NCBI GenBank assembly: GCA_020721205.1
Contig: DYNF01000047.1
Span: 1 to 33,133 of the forward strand
DNA: 33,133 bases
Direction: 5' to 3'
From: Prochloron sp. SulCav_FS08_3_32_3330
GTDB lineage: Bacteria > Cyanobacteriota > Cyanobacteriia > Cyanobacteriales > DYNF01
The notes under the pieces were generated by a model. It did no database searches. It was not told where the DNA came from and was given only the letters and a program-made list of their open reading frames with translations. Numbering within the stretch: the stretch's first letter is position 1; the number at the start of each line of letters is the position of its first letter. Shown here one piece after another: positions 16,102 to 23,684 of this stretch. The translations under genes and the position numbers were made by a program.

Positions 16102-16818
16102 TTGCCAAACAAATTCACTCGCTCCGGGATTAGACTTAGCACAGCCATGACTCAACCATCAGCAGCAGGAGATGAATTTCATCTAATTGAAAAAGCTCAG
16201 ATAGATTATTATAATCAGGCTTTAAATACGATTTGTTTTTGCTTAGATTTACTACCACTTTTAAATTTAGAACTTGGTATAAGTATGAGCAACTTAATGA
16301 AATTATATACAGTAATACCTAGCCGTGATCCCAACAAGAGACAAGCAGGATCTGTATCATCTTTACTGGGTTGGGCTTGGCAAGATTTTGATCCTAATGT
16401 TGATATTTTAGAGGAACAATGTCACTTATGTGTGCAGTTAGTTCATGAGTTTTTTCATACAAAACTTAATTTAGTAGAAAAAAATATTCCTCTTTATACA
16501 ACTGATGGAAACTCACCAGAAATTTTCTCACCTTGGAAAAATAGAAATCGTCCTCTCAGACAAGTTATCCATGCTCTTATGACCTTTTCAGCAGGAGCAG
16601 CAGTTTGGAATAAACTAATAACTTCTCTTTCGTTTTCATCTCCAAAAATTTACTCCCAAGCTGAGGATTATTGGTCTGAAACCATAGAATTTGCTAATTT
16701 AGCCTATCAAGGTTTATTTAATTCAGAAGTCTTAACCGATGCTGGAAAAACCTTAGTTAGTGCTTGTGTAGAACAGCTAAATTTAACAGTAAAAATAGGT
16801 AGAGATAGCTTATGTTAG
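16102..16818 (+). CDS. HExxH peptide-modifying protein (alpha-ketoglutarate HExxH-type)
   Basis: Residues 112-121 are QLVHEFFHTK, the HExxH motif. It is followed by LYTTDGNSPEIFSPW and RPLRQVIHALMTFSAGA, the pattern of the HExxH peptide-modification family that travels with FxsB-type radical SAM enzymes. Members of this group have been shown to be 2-oxoglutarate-dependent beta-hydroxylases. The annotated start is TTG 16102, but the same frame is open back to 16003 and reads DSYLGEITKEAIALLHNLDY, which looks coding. The true start may be an unusual codon such as ATT 16009, next to the radical SAM stop. It overlaps the glycosyltransferase start by seven bases. Confidence 0.75.
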   Translation: MPNKFTRSGIRLSTAMTQPSAAGDEFHLIEKAQIDYYNQALNTICFCLDLLPLLNLELGISMSNLMKLYTVIPSRDPNKRQAGSVSSLLGWAWQDFDPNVDILEEQCHLCVQLVHEFFHTKLNLVEKNIPLYTTDGNSPEIFSPWKNRNRPLRQVIHALMTFSAGAAVWNKLITSLSFSSPKIYSQAEDYWSETIEFANLAYQGLFNSEVLTDAGKTLVSACVEQLNLTVKIGRDSLC

Positions 16819-17792
16819 TTCCTGAAAAATTTAAAAAACCTGTGGTTTTTTGTGCTAATGGGATAGGTGATCATTTGATCGCCTTACCTCCATTGCGTGC
16901 CTTATCTCATTTGTTTTCTGGGAGGATATCCTTAATTGCCTTACCAGAAGCATATACAGAATTATTCTATGATATTGCCTTTGAATTTGTTTGGTTTATA
17001 GAAATTTTCGACTTAGATTCTAATAATAATGATTCCACAAGTAAAACAAAAAATATAGGGTGGAGACCTTTTAATTATCAACAACTAGCTACCCTTGCCC
17101 ATGGCTGTGATTTATTTATGTCTATTTCTCAGTGGCGGACACAGGACTTAGATTTGTTAATCGAAAAAATATCCCCATCAGTGTCTATTAGTTTTTTCCC
17201 AAATTATAGTTATCAAATACCAGATTTAGGAAATAATTCCTTTGATACAATTTTTTCTACGGTTCATTTATTTGCACCACAAATTAAGCTTAAGGAATTT
17301 AGCCAACCACCTAAAATCAATCCTCAATATATCTCTTTAGTACAATCTCTCAAAAAATCATTAGATCATGAATATAAATTATTGATTGTTCATACAGATA
17401 CCAAAAGAAGAAAAATGTGGTCATCTGATAAATTTTTAATCACAATTGATAAATTTTTATCATTAAGAAAAGATTATATAGCTATGATAATTGGTTCTTT
17501 TCAAGAATTACCCTTAGAATTAGCATCTCAAAAAAATCGAATTTTTGATCTTTGTCAGATTCCTATTAATTTATCATTTGCTTTATTAAGTGTAGCAGAT
17601 CTTTTTGTAGGAATTGATTCCTGTATGCTTCATGCGGCTGATTTATTTCGTGTACCCGGAGTCGGTATTTTTGGGGAAACCGATCCTAAAGAATGGGGCT
17701 TTCGTTTTGCACCTCATAAACACATTCATTCATGTATTATTGATTCTATTGAACCTGATCAAGTTATAGATGCCATGATGTCTTTATGTTAA
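16812..17792 (+). CDS. Glycosyltransferase family 9 (heptosyltransferase-like)
   Basis: This 326-residue protein has the GT9/ADP-heptosyltransferase layout: CANGIGDHLIALPPLRAL near the N-terminus (two-domain GT-B, first Rossmann half) and LFVGIDSCMLHAADLF with VPGVGIFGETDP near residues 266-296, which form the donor-binding half. GT9 enzymes usually transfer heptose in lipopolysaccharide synthesis. Here the gene overlaps the HExxH gene (ATGTTAG junction) in a peptide-modifying operon, so a sugar transferred to a hydroxylated residue of the precursor peptide is the simplest reading. No membrane segment is seen. The substrate is not established. Confidence 0.75.
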   Translation: MLVPEKFKKPVVFCANGIGDHLIALPPLRALSHLFSGRISLIALPEAYTELFYDIAFEFVWFIEIFDLDSNNNDSTSKTKNIGWRPFNYQQLATLAHGCDLFMSISQWRTQDLDLLIEKISPSVSISFFPNYSYQIPDLGNNSFDTIFSTVHLFAPQIKLKEFSQPPKINPQYISLVQSLKKSLDHEYKLLIVHTDTKRRKMWSSDKFLITIDKFLSLRKDYIAMIIGSFQELPLELASQKNRIFDLCQIPINLSFALLSVADLFVGIDSCMLHAADLFRVPGVGIFGETDPKEWGFRFAPHKHIHSCIIDSIEPDQVIDAMMSLC

Positions 17793-17816
17793 AATTAATT
17801 AATTAAAAATAAAAAT

Positions 17817-18641
17817 ATGTTTCAATTAATTGATGGTGTCAAAATAGTTTTCACTCCCCTGAGTATTAAAAATTTACAAGACCGTGTTTTATTAAATTCA
17901 GGGACACAAAAAGCTAATAATTTGATAAATGATGAGTTTATATATTATAATAATGAAGCACTTATTCCTCAAGAATCATGGCGAAAAGCAACAGAATTAG
18001 AAGAAAAGATACTTTTTAGTAATCAATTTGCTCAAGAAGCTGAATTTTGGGTAAGTATTATTCAACTTCCTCAAGAAATTAAAAATCATCTAAAAATGTT
18101 AAAAGATGTTAAAGAACCTAGAAAATTACAATTTGTTTTAGAAGACAAAAATGTTATTAATGGTATTAAATTAACTCAGGATTTTATCAATACTTTTTGT
18201 AATCCAGAATTATCTAGTCAATATGGTATTGGTTGGAATGCTCCTAATCAAATAACAGTAACAACAGGAAAAGATAATTATAAAGTTGGTCTTCACATTG
18301 ACAATCATCTGGAATTTCCACGTCATCGAATTTTGATTAATTTAGGGAGTGAATGTCGTTACTTTTTATTTATAAATCTATCCATAACACAAATATATGA
18401 TTTAGTTTCAAAGTATCATAATATTGCCAACAAAGATAATTTAGGTAGAACAGGACTTGCTATTATGTTTATGGAATTATTCCCTAACTATCCTGTAATT
18501 AAACTTAGAGTTAATCCTGGAGAAGCTTATATAGCAAATACAGAGCATATTATTCATGATGGAAGTACAAAAGGAACGCATCATCTTGATATTTTTTTTA
18601 CAATGCGTTCTATCTTTAATTTTAAAATAGATAAGTTTTAA
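17817..18641 (+). CDS. Fe(II)/2-oxoglutarate-dependent oxygenase-like protein
   Basis: A 274-residue protein whose C-terminal half shows an iron-binding facial triad: His160-x-Asp162 in VGLHIDNHLEF and His247 in EHIIHDGSTKG, with Arg264 in FFTMRS as a 2-oxoglutarate carboxylate partner. The strand pattern between (ILINLGSECRYFLFINL, then NPGEAYIANTE) fits the double-stranded beta-helix fold. The N-terminal 100 residues are not recognised. As last gene of the operon, 24 bases after the glycosyltransferase, it probably hydroxylates or otherwise oxidises the peptide. This would make two separate oxygenases in the same cluster. Confidence 0.7.
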   Translation: MFQLIDGVKIVFTPLSIKNLQDRVLLNSGTQKANNLINDEFIYYNNEALIPQESWRKATELEEKILFSNQFAQEAEFWVSIIQLPQEIKNHLKMLKDVKEPRKLQFVLEDKNVINGIKLTQDFINTFCNPELSSQYGIGWNAPNQITVTTGKDNYKVGLHIDNHLEFPRHRILINLGSECRYFLFINLSITQIYDLVSKYHNIANKDNLGRTGLAIMFMELFPNYPVIKLRVNPGEAYIANTEHIIHDGSTKGTHHLDIFFTMRSIFNFKIDKF

Positions 18642-18647
18642 AAATTT

Positions 18648-19055
18648 TTAACTTTGTTTTTCAAGAAAATCTTTTAAAACAGTAAGATATTTTCCATTAA
18701 GATTCTTAAAGTCAGTCCAACTAAAACCGCCAAAATCATCTCCCCACCCATGAGGTAGAAAAACTTGAGAATCATCAATTTTAAACCACTCTGCTGCTTC
18801 ATGAAGTTCTAAACTAACAATTACTTCTGCAAAAGCTTGTAAAGCATCTGCCAATGTAGTAATTTTTGACAACTTGACTGTATTATTAATTGTTAGACCA
18901 ACCTCATCATTTTCCTGTCGAGAATCTGGCAAAGATGGACACCGAAGTGATAAGAGAACTGTATCTTGATCTATTTGACGAATTAAAAAGCTATAACCGG
19001 GTTTATAAGATAGCCTTTTTACTAATTCAGTTAATAGTAATAAATTTTTTCCCAT
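18648..19055 (-). CDS. Uncharacterised protein convergent with the RiPP operon
   Basis: A 135-residue soluble protein with LSYKPGYSFLIRQID, then a mid-section VSLELHEAAEWFKI and VFLPHGWGDDF. The order YKPG...ExHExxExF...PH resembles a family of small hypothetical proteins known mainly from phages and actinobacteria, but I know of no function. It ends seven bases from the oxygenase stop on the opposite strand. A relationship to the peptide cluster cannot be shown from position alone, since it is convergent and separately transcribed. Confidence 0.5.
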   Translation of the reverse strand: MGKNLLLLTELVKRLSYKPGYSFLIRQIDQDTVLLSLRCPSLPDSRQENDEVGLTINNTVKLSKITTLADALQAFAEVIVSLELHEAAEWFKIDDSQVFLPHGWGDDFGGFSWTDFKNLNGKYLTVLKDFLEKQS

Positions 19056-19134
19056 GATTTTAAATAGTTATAAAAAAATAAAGTAAAATGTAAATATATT
19101 ATAAAATATTTTGGAGATTTATAACAGATTAAAA

Positions 19135-19377
19135 ATGATTCAATTTTCACCCACCCCTGAAGTAGAAGTTCAAGGTTTACCAATTTTACAAGAATGGGCA
19201 ACTACAATTACCACTTTATTAGAACCAGAAGCATCTCAATTTAATCTTCCTTTCCCCAAAGGAGTTTTATTAGTTGGATTGCCCGGAACAGGTAAAAGTC
19301 TAGCAGTAAAATGTCTTTCTCAACTGTGGGGAATCCCCTCCATTTTACTCGATTTAGGTTCATTTTGTAATTCCTGA
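19135..19377 (+). pseudogene. Truncated Ycf46-like AAA ATPase
   Basis: From the ATG at 19135 the frame gives about 80 residues: EVQGLPILQEWATTI, FPKGVLLVGLPGTGKS (Walker A) and LSQLWGIPSILLDLGSF, then CNS and stop. It corresponds to the N-terminal part of the FtsH-related AAA domain of Ycf46-like proteins (normally about 500 residues). Walker B, sensor and arginine-finger regions are lost. The homology ends abruptly at about 19366, where sequence reading as QWMRDQQDCQSYGELSQYV on the opposite strand begins, indicating a rearrangement junction. Confidence 0.65.
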
Positions 19378-19448
19378 GCTACATATTGACTTAATTCCCC
19401 ATAGGATTGACAATCTTGTTGATCTCTCATCCACTGATCACAACAGTT
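19320..19448 (-). pseudogene. Possible gene fragment downstream of the sigma-like gene
   Basis: A 42-codon minus-strand frame has no clear start of its own except an internal ATG. Its first two thirds (CCDQWMRDQQDCQSYGELSQ, then YVAQELQNE) look like protein; the rest is antisense to the AAA remnant. The frame begins six bases past the stop of the sigma-like gene. It is probably the left-over of a second operon gene cut at the junction near 19367. Confidence 0.25.
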
Positions 19449-19453
19449 TTAAA

Positions 19454-20161
19454 TTAACTAGCTATAGAATAATCCATATAACTATTAACAATTTTCCGTA
19501 ATAAGGGTTTACCTTGACGGTGAAAATGAGCAGTAATTGTGCCAACAGGAATATTTAATCTTTGACTTAAGGATGCCCAAGATTCTTGAGGTTCTAATAA
19601 GTAACGATGAGTTATAATTATTTTTAGATTTGCTTGAGGATGTCCTTTAGGGTAGGAATTGATTAATATTTTATCTGTATCTTCGGTTAAATATTTCCAT
19701 AAAGCTTGTCTGATTTTTTCATTTTCTTGTTCTATAAATGTGTTATCTTCTTGACCAAATAAATCAAGAAAGGAATTAGGGTTATTTTCATTTAACATAT
19801 TATCTAATGAACAGAAAAGATAAGGTTTTTCTTGACGATAGAGATCAACTTTTTTATGGTTAAATATAGTAACTACGAGGTTACGATAGCGAGTTTTAAT
19901 TTGTTGATCTGTTAAGCAAGGAGATAATTTAGCGAGAAAATTTTTAATTTTTTGAGAATTTAAGTAAGGATTTTTCCCATCTAAACCAGATATTGCCATA
20001 AGAGTTAAGTTTAAGATGTCTTCTCCGTTAAATTCAAGCTGACAATGGTATTTTAATAAGGTTTGAGTATATGCTAAAAGTTGATCAAAATGTTGTTTTT
20101 GAGGCTCTGAGGAGTCGGCACTGTTACAAATATTTTGTAATAATTGATAAAGATTATTCAT
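19454..20161 (-). CDS. Sigma-70-like regulator with C-terminal helix-turn-helix
   Basis: This 235-residue protein is helical. Its last 45 residues, LEPQESWASLSQRLNIPVG followed by TITAHFHRQGKPLLRKI, form a helix-turn-helix like region 4 of ECF-type sigma factors, with VGTITAHFHR as the recognition helix. An earlier block around residues 88-118 (LTDQQIKTRYRNLVVTIFNH) could correspond to a region 2-like element. Some cyanobacterial sigma-like regulators have this size and order. It is not part of the RiPP operon (opposite strand, separated by an AAA remnant) and lies upstream of the CRISPR array region, with its 5' end towards the array. Confidence 0.5.
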   Translation of the reverse strand: MNNLYQLLQNICNSADSSEPQKQHFDQLLAYTQTLLKYHCQLEFNGEDILNLTLMAISGLDGKNPYLNSQKIKNFLAKLSPCLTDQQIKTRYRNLVVTIFNHKKVDLYRQEKPYLFCSLDNMLNENNPNSFLDLFGQEDNTFIEQENEKIRQALWKYLTEDTDKILINSYPKGHPQANLKIIITHRYLLEPQESWASLSQRLNIPVGTITAHFHRQGKPLLRKIVNSYMDYSIAS

Positions 20162-20517
20162 GATAATCTAAGGGAAATATGTTAATTAATAGATTGAAAA
20201 ATTAGATATATTTCTAATTCTTTTTTGACCATAAGCTTCCCTCGGAAATAGGTATTTCCAGATACATAAAAAAAAACCCTAATCATTACAATTAAGAGTT
20301 TCTAATTAATTTAATTCAATAGGTAGGATTATTGACAAAAACGCAATGAAATTCATTTCATTGCTCATAAATTACGTTCAATAAAATAAATTGAACTGGA
20401 TTATTCTTTTAGTTAACTTTAGTTAACGCTGACGATTAGCTTTGAAATTCATTTCAAAGCGGACTAATACTCACATCATAAAATCTCATAAAAAAACTCC
20501 TAATCCTTAAATTAAGA
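20162..20517. promoter_or_regulatory. Leader region of CRISPR array 1
   Basis: The sequence is AT-rich and non-coding. A short palindrome, GGAAATA-GG-TATTTCC, sits at 20244-20259. A fossil CRISPR repeat is at 20298-20327. Inverted repeats follow: GCAATGAAA/TTTCATTGC near 20342-20363 and GTTCAAT/ATTGAAC near 20377-20397. AGTTAACTTTAGTTAACG is at 20411-20428, and the palindrome GCTTTGAAA...TTTCAAAGC is at 20439-20460. From 20411 onward, apart from the last 50 bases, it mirrors the leader of array 2 at 32040-32111. Confidence 0.7.
20298..20327 (+). repeat. Degenerate (fossil) CRISPR repeat
   Basis: GTTTCTAATTAAT... to ...CAATAGGTAGG matches the array repeat at both ends with substitutions and a central deletion of about six bases. 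The bases before it (a run of A, then CCCTAATCATTACAATTAAGAG) also resemble those before the first true repeat (A-run, CTCCTAATCCTTAAATTAAGAG). It therefore looks like an old leader-repeat junction now stranded upstream of the active leader. Confidence 0.7.
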
Positions 20518-20983
20518 GTTTCCAACTAATCCTATTTAACCCAATAGGTAGGGAGGAAACCACTCCTCCGTGTGTGGAAGAATTCCCTAGTTTCCAACTA
20601 ATCCTATTTAACCCAATAGGTAGGGAATTTTCAAAAAAAAGGAAGAGGATTGTTTTATGACTACGTTTCCAACTAATCCTATTTAACCCAATAGGTAGGG
20701 GAATTGAAGTCAAAGTTCAAGAAAACGATGATTTGTTTCCAACTAATCCTATTTAACCCAATAGGTAGGGGTATAGTGAAATCACTGCCATACAGAAAGT
20801 TAAAGGTTTCCAACTAATCCTATTTAACCCAATAGGTAGGGGCCTTTCACTTTCAGTGGGGGTCGACTTATCTCGTTTCCAACTAATCCTATTTAACCCA
20901 ATAGGTAGGGGGGGTGACTGAGTATCGGTTATCCCAACTGATTCAACGTTTCCAACTAATCCTATTTAACCCAATAGGTAGGG
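20518..20983 (+). CRISPR. CRISPR array 1 (7 repeats, 6 spacers)
   Basis: Seven identical 36-nt repeats, GTTTCCAACTAATCC...CCAATAGGTAGGG, start at 20518, 20590, 20665, 20735, 20806, 20875 and 20948. Spacers are 36, 39, 34, 35, 33 and 37 nt. The repeat has an internal stem CCTATT/AATAGG with a six-base loop, so it can form a small hairpin. The leader lies at the left, so transcription runs left to right, towards the cas genes. None of the spacers matched another part of the window by eye. Spacer sequences are typical of functional arrays. Confidence 0.97.
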
Positions 20984-21140
20984 AGTTCGTCTGGGGGCTA
21001 TCACCCTGTAAGGATTTCAAGCCTCGATTCGACGCACAAACTAATTTTAACATAAAACCGAAAAAAAGTTGTCATAATTATTGGGTTCAAAACCTTATAT
21101 AGTAAAGATTCGACACCCAAAAACGAAAACAATAGGGTTT
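20948..21140. repeat. 193-bp inverted repeat, left arm (array 1 end plus trailer)
   Basis: The last repeat of array 1 and the following 157 bases are the exact reverse complement of 31498-31690, judged by eye. The identical part includes the GTTCGTCTGGGGGCTATC stretch and ends at AATAGGGTTT. The two arms lie just inside the cas operon's flanks and point inwards. Confidence 0.9.
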
Positions 21141-21284
21141 CGGCGATTTTCGTTTGTGCGTCGGTGAGAATCACAAAAAAAAGGAAATAGCTGATAATCC
21201 TTATATCTCAATAGTTTTAAGTCTATTTCGTTAAAAAACAATCAACGAAACACCGTTCCGACACCTAAAATTGATTTTTAGTAA
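20984..21284. other. Array 1 trailer with repeated GTGTCG/GTGCGTCG motifs
   Basis: No gene is supported here. Beside the arm of the 193-bp inverted repeat, a degenerate motif of the form TTTGTGCGTCGAATC/GGGTGTCGAATC recurs: reverse strand at 21026-21042 and 21107-21124, forward strand at 21152-21172, and a weaker reverse copy at 21255-21270 next to the last cas gene's stop. They resemble reiterated protein-binding sites. Confidence 0.5.
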
Positions 21285-22913
21285 TTAGCCCCAAATTTTA
21301 GTTAAACCCCTGTTAGTAAGTTCCGTTTCAAAAATTGCTTTATTCCCATTCCATAAAAGAGGATCATTACCCTTAAAAATAGTCACAATTTCTAAATATT
21401 GATTATTACCAATCGGTAACATTCTGTGCCAAACATGACTAACATATTGAGGAGGAGTATTAGAATTTCTACCACCGATCGCCGGAGTAAACTTAAATCT
21501 GTTCTCATGAAATAAGGTAATAACTTGAGAAGTTGTGACTACTTTAGCAAAAACTTTAACATTATGTTGATGCCATGATTCACGCCAATTATTGATGTAG
21601 TTGGGAGGAGAATTAGTAACACCTAAATATTGTTGACAAGTGGTAACTAAATCATTTAAAAAAGCTTTTAAATCATCGGTAGTTGTGATATTAATAAAAT
21701 TAGGATCAGGACAAGTCCAATGACAACCGATCTGAAATTTACGAGGATCATTAACATAACTTTTATAAAATTCATGATGAGAAACACGCCGCCAAGTCTT
21801 ACCAAAACCTGCCATAATATAGGCAAATTGTAACACTTTTTTGATTAAAATTAATTCAGATTGAGGAGCATAAAGATAGAGTTTACCAGAAGTTGTGTAA
21901 ATATTTTTAGAAATATCATTAGGTTTTGTATAGCGTATTTCTTGCCAAAATAACTTAAGTAAACTTTGGGCATCAGTATAACCAAATAACTGCTCAATTT
22001 TGCTATTAACTAACTCTTGATCCTGAGAAACACCACCTAATAAACGAGTTACATGACCCCTTAAACTAGCCTTAAAAGTTTGAGGGCGAAATTCAGGGTC
22101 TTTATTAAGAGTAACAGAAGCCACACCTTCCCCTGTTAAACTAACAACAATATGCTCATTTTCTTGAATAAAATTAGGTAATTTTCGCTCAACAAAACCA
22201 TAACCAACGCTAGTTTTACCTCCTAAACCTTGACTTAAAGCTTGATTAAATAAAGTCTTAAATTCGTCCCAATTAAGATTAGGATCAACCGTACTAAATT
22301 GAAACATTAAAGTAGGTTGTGCTAAACTAATCGCTAAATAAGCACTGGTAGTAGAATCATTAAATTTTACTTGTTTATCCTGTTGAGGGTGAACTAAATC
22401 AACAATAGAATAACGAGTTTCCGTACTATGTTGATTAATATTAACATTATGTTGTCCCGTCCATTTTCCCACAGGATAAGCCCCCAAAAACCTTACTTTT
22501 GCAGAATGTTCTTGACTACCACAATAATACTCTTTTTGGGTAATTTGTTCCTTATTATTAACAGAATTGTAACATTTATTAATATTATCACAAACCCGTA
22601 AAAATAAACCTTTAATACTACTTCCGGGAATAAAAGGAATACCATTTTTACCAAGAATAGGACGGATAATACTATCCTGTCCACTATTAGTTAAAACCCG
22701 AAAATTAAACTTAACAAAAATGCGATAAATATTCCCATTTAAACCATCTCTTTCTCTGTTTTGAATATAAATATAAGGTTGATTATTATTTTGAGGATCT
22801 ACCCATTCCTTGATCCATTGATCTCGTTGTGCTTTATTATCAGGATTTTCTAGTTTACAACGCTCTTGAAGTTGCGCTCTAAACATCATGGGAACATCAT
22901 TAGCATTAGGCAT
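21285..22913 (-). CDS. cmr6: Cmr6-Cmr1-like RAMP fusion
   Basis: A 542-residue RAMP protein. Residues 1-255 are Cmr6-like, with PFIPGSSIKGLFLRV near 92-106 and the glycine-rich loop GLGGKTSVGYGF near 230-241. From about 256 the pattern resembles Cmr1: QTFKASLRGHVTRLLGGV, IEQLFGYTDAQSL and a later FAYIMAGFGKTWRRVSH. Cmr6 alone is usually 200-300 residues, so a fusion of Cmr6 and Cmr1 is the best reading and also explains why no separate cmr1 is present. In the effector complex these subunits cap the crRNA 3' end. It is the last gene of the operon, starts after AGGAGAAA, and lies 207 bp after cmr5. Confidence 0.75.
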   Translation of the reverse strand: MPNANDVPMMFRAQLQERCKLENPDNKAQRDQWIKEWVDPQNNNQPYIYIQNRERDGLNGNIYRIFVKFNFRVLTNSGQDSIIRPILGKNGIPFIPGSSIKGLFLRVCDNINKCYNSVNNKEQITQKEYYCGSQEHSAKVRFLGAYPVGKWTGQHNVNINQHSTETRYSIVDLVHPQQDKQVKFNDSTTSAYLAISLAQPTLMFQFSTVDPNLNWDEFKTLFNQALSQGLGGKTSVGYGFVERKLPNFIQENEHIVVSLTGEGVASVTLNKDPEFRPQTFKASLRGHVTRLLGGVSQDQELVNSKIEQLFGYTDAQSLLKLFWQEIRYTKPNDISKNIYTTSGKLYLYAPQSELILIKKVLQFAYIMAGFGKTWRRVSHHEFYKSYVNDPRKFQIGCHWTCPDPNFINITTTDDLKAFLNDLVTTCQQYLGVTNSPPNYINNWRESWHQHNVKVFAKVVTTSQVITLFHENRFKFTPAIGGRNSNTPPQYVSHVWHRMLPIGNNQYLEIVTIFKGNDPLLWNGNKAIFETELTNRGLTKIWG

Positions 22914-23120
22914 AATTTTCTCCTGTAAATATTAAGAAATTGATTTTAGAAAAAATTTAGAAAAATAAAATATTAAGGAAAATAACGATAAAATTCACAG
23001 CGATGAAATAGTTTGATAACTAATTAAATTTAACTAAAATTGAAATAGGAAAATAAAATAATTACGAATAAAAAAAAACTAATTAATCTATTTACCTATT
23101 ATAGAATAACTAACAATTAA

Positions 23121-23558
23121 TTAACCATTATTACCGCCCCCAATCGTAAATTTATAACGCTGAGTCCACCAAACTAAAGCATCACATAATTGAGTTAAAA
23201 CAGCTAAAGCAATTTGTTGATCTTGCCTGTCTAAATCCCATAATTGGTCCGCCATAGTATTAATATTTTGATGATTAGGTAAATTAACCTCAGCCATGTT
23301 TAAAATAGATACTAATTCATCCCAAACATCAGCCCAAAATTTAGCTTTAGCAGACTCTAATTTTTTCTCACTTTCTAATCTTAATTGTTCCCCCCAAAAA
23401 CGCTCTAAACCGTAAACAATAGCTTGACGCATTTTGTGACATTCTTTAATTAAAATTTGGGTTTCTTTATCTTCTAAATGTAGAAGATTAGCCCTTTGTA
23501 GTTGATTTTTAATTAAAATTCTGGCTTTTTCATCTAAACCATAATAATTAACAGTCAT
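23121..23558 (-). CDS. cmr5: Cmr5/Cas11 small subunit
   Basis: A 145-residue, all-helical protein with charged and Trp-containing helices (RFWGEQLRLESEKKLESAK, WDELVSILNMAEV, QLCDALVWWTQRYKF) and no enzyme motifs. Length, helical nature and location between cmr4 and the Cmr6-like gene match the type III-B small subunit that forms the minor filament along the crRNA-target duplex. Sequence conservation in this family is weak, so the call rests mainly on position and size. Its ATG follows AAAGGAGTATT. Confidence 0.65.
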   Translation of the reverse strand: MTVNYYGLDEKARILIKNQLQRANLLHLEDKETQILIKECHKMRQAIVYGLERFWGEQLRLESEKKLESAKAKFWADVWDELVSILNMAEVNLPNHQNINTMADQLWDLDRQDQQIALAVLTQLCDALVWWTQRYKFTIGGGNNG

Positions 23559-23601
23559 GATTAATACTCCTTTCTGAAATTAAATAATAAATTAAGTAAA
23601 A

Positions 23602-23681
23602 GTTGTAGGTTGGGTTAAGGGAACGAAACCCAACTCTCATAACTTGTGTTGGGTTGCACTCCGTTTAACCCAACCTACAAC
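23602..23681. repeat. GTAGGTTGGGTT-type inverted repeat between cmr5 and cmr4
   Basis: GTTGTAGGTTGGGTTAA at 23602-23618 is the exact inverse of TTAACCCAACCTACAAC at 23665-23681. The centre contains CGAAACCCAAC and GTTGGGTTGCA, adding a second inner hairpin. It is an intergenic palindromic repeat of a kind common in cyanobacteria. In the transcript it would fold between two cas genes and could influence relative expression. Confidence 0.85.
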
Positions 23682-23684
23682 TGA

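Noticed and set aside
20507-20713. Minus-strand frame with a repeated PIGLNRISWK peptide
   Set aside because: The repeated peptide is only the translation of CRISPR repeats.
20914-21102. Reading frame across the end of array 1, with a near-identical translation at 31536-31721
   Set aside because: Both frames run through a CRISPR repeat and the shared trailer. Their similarity comes from the 193-bp inverted repeat, not from protein conservation.
20984-21284. Trailer as the end of a Tn7-like or CRISPR-associated transposon
   Set aside because: Motifs are reiterated, but no transposase, terminal TGT...ACA pair or target-site duplication could be recognised, so only the motifs are reported.
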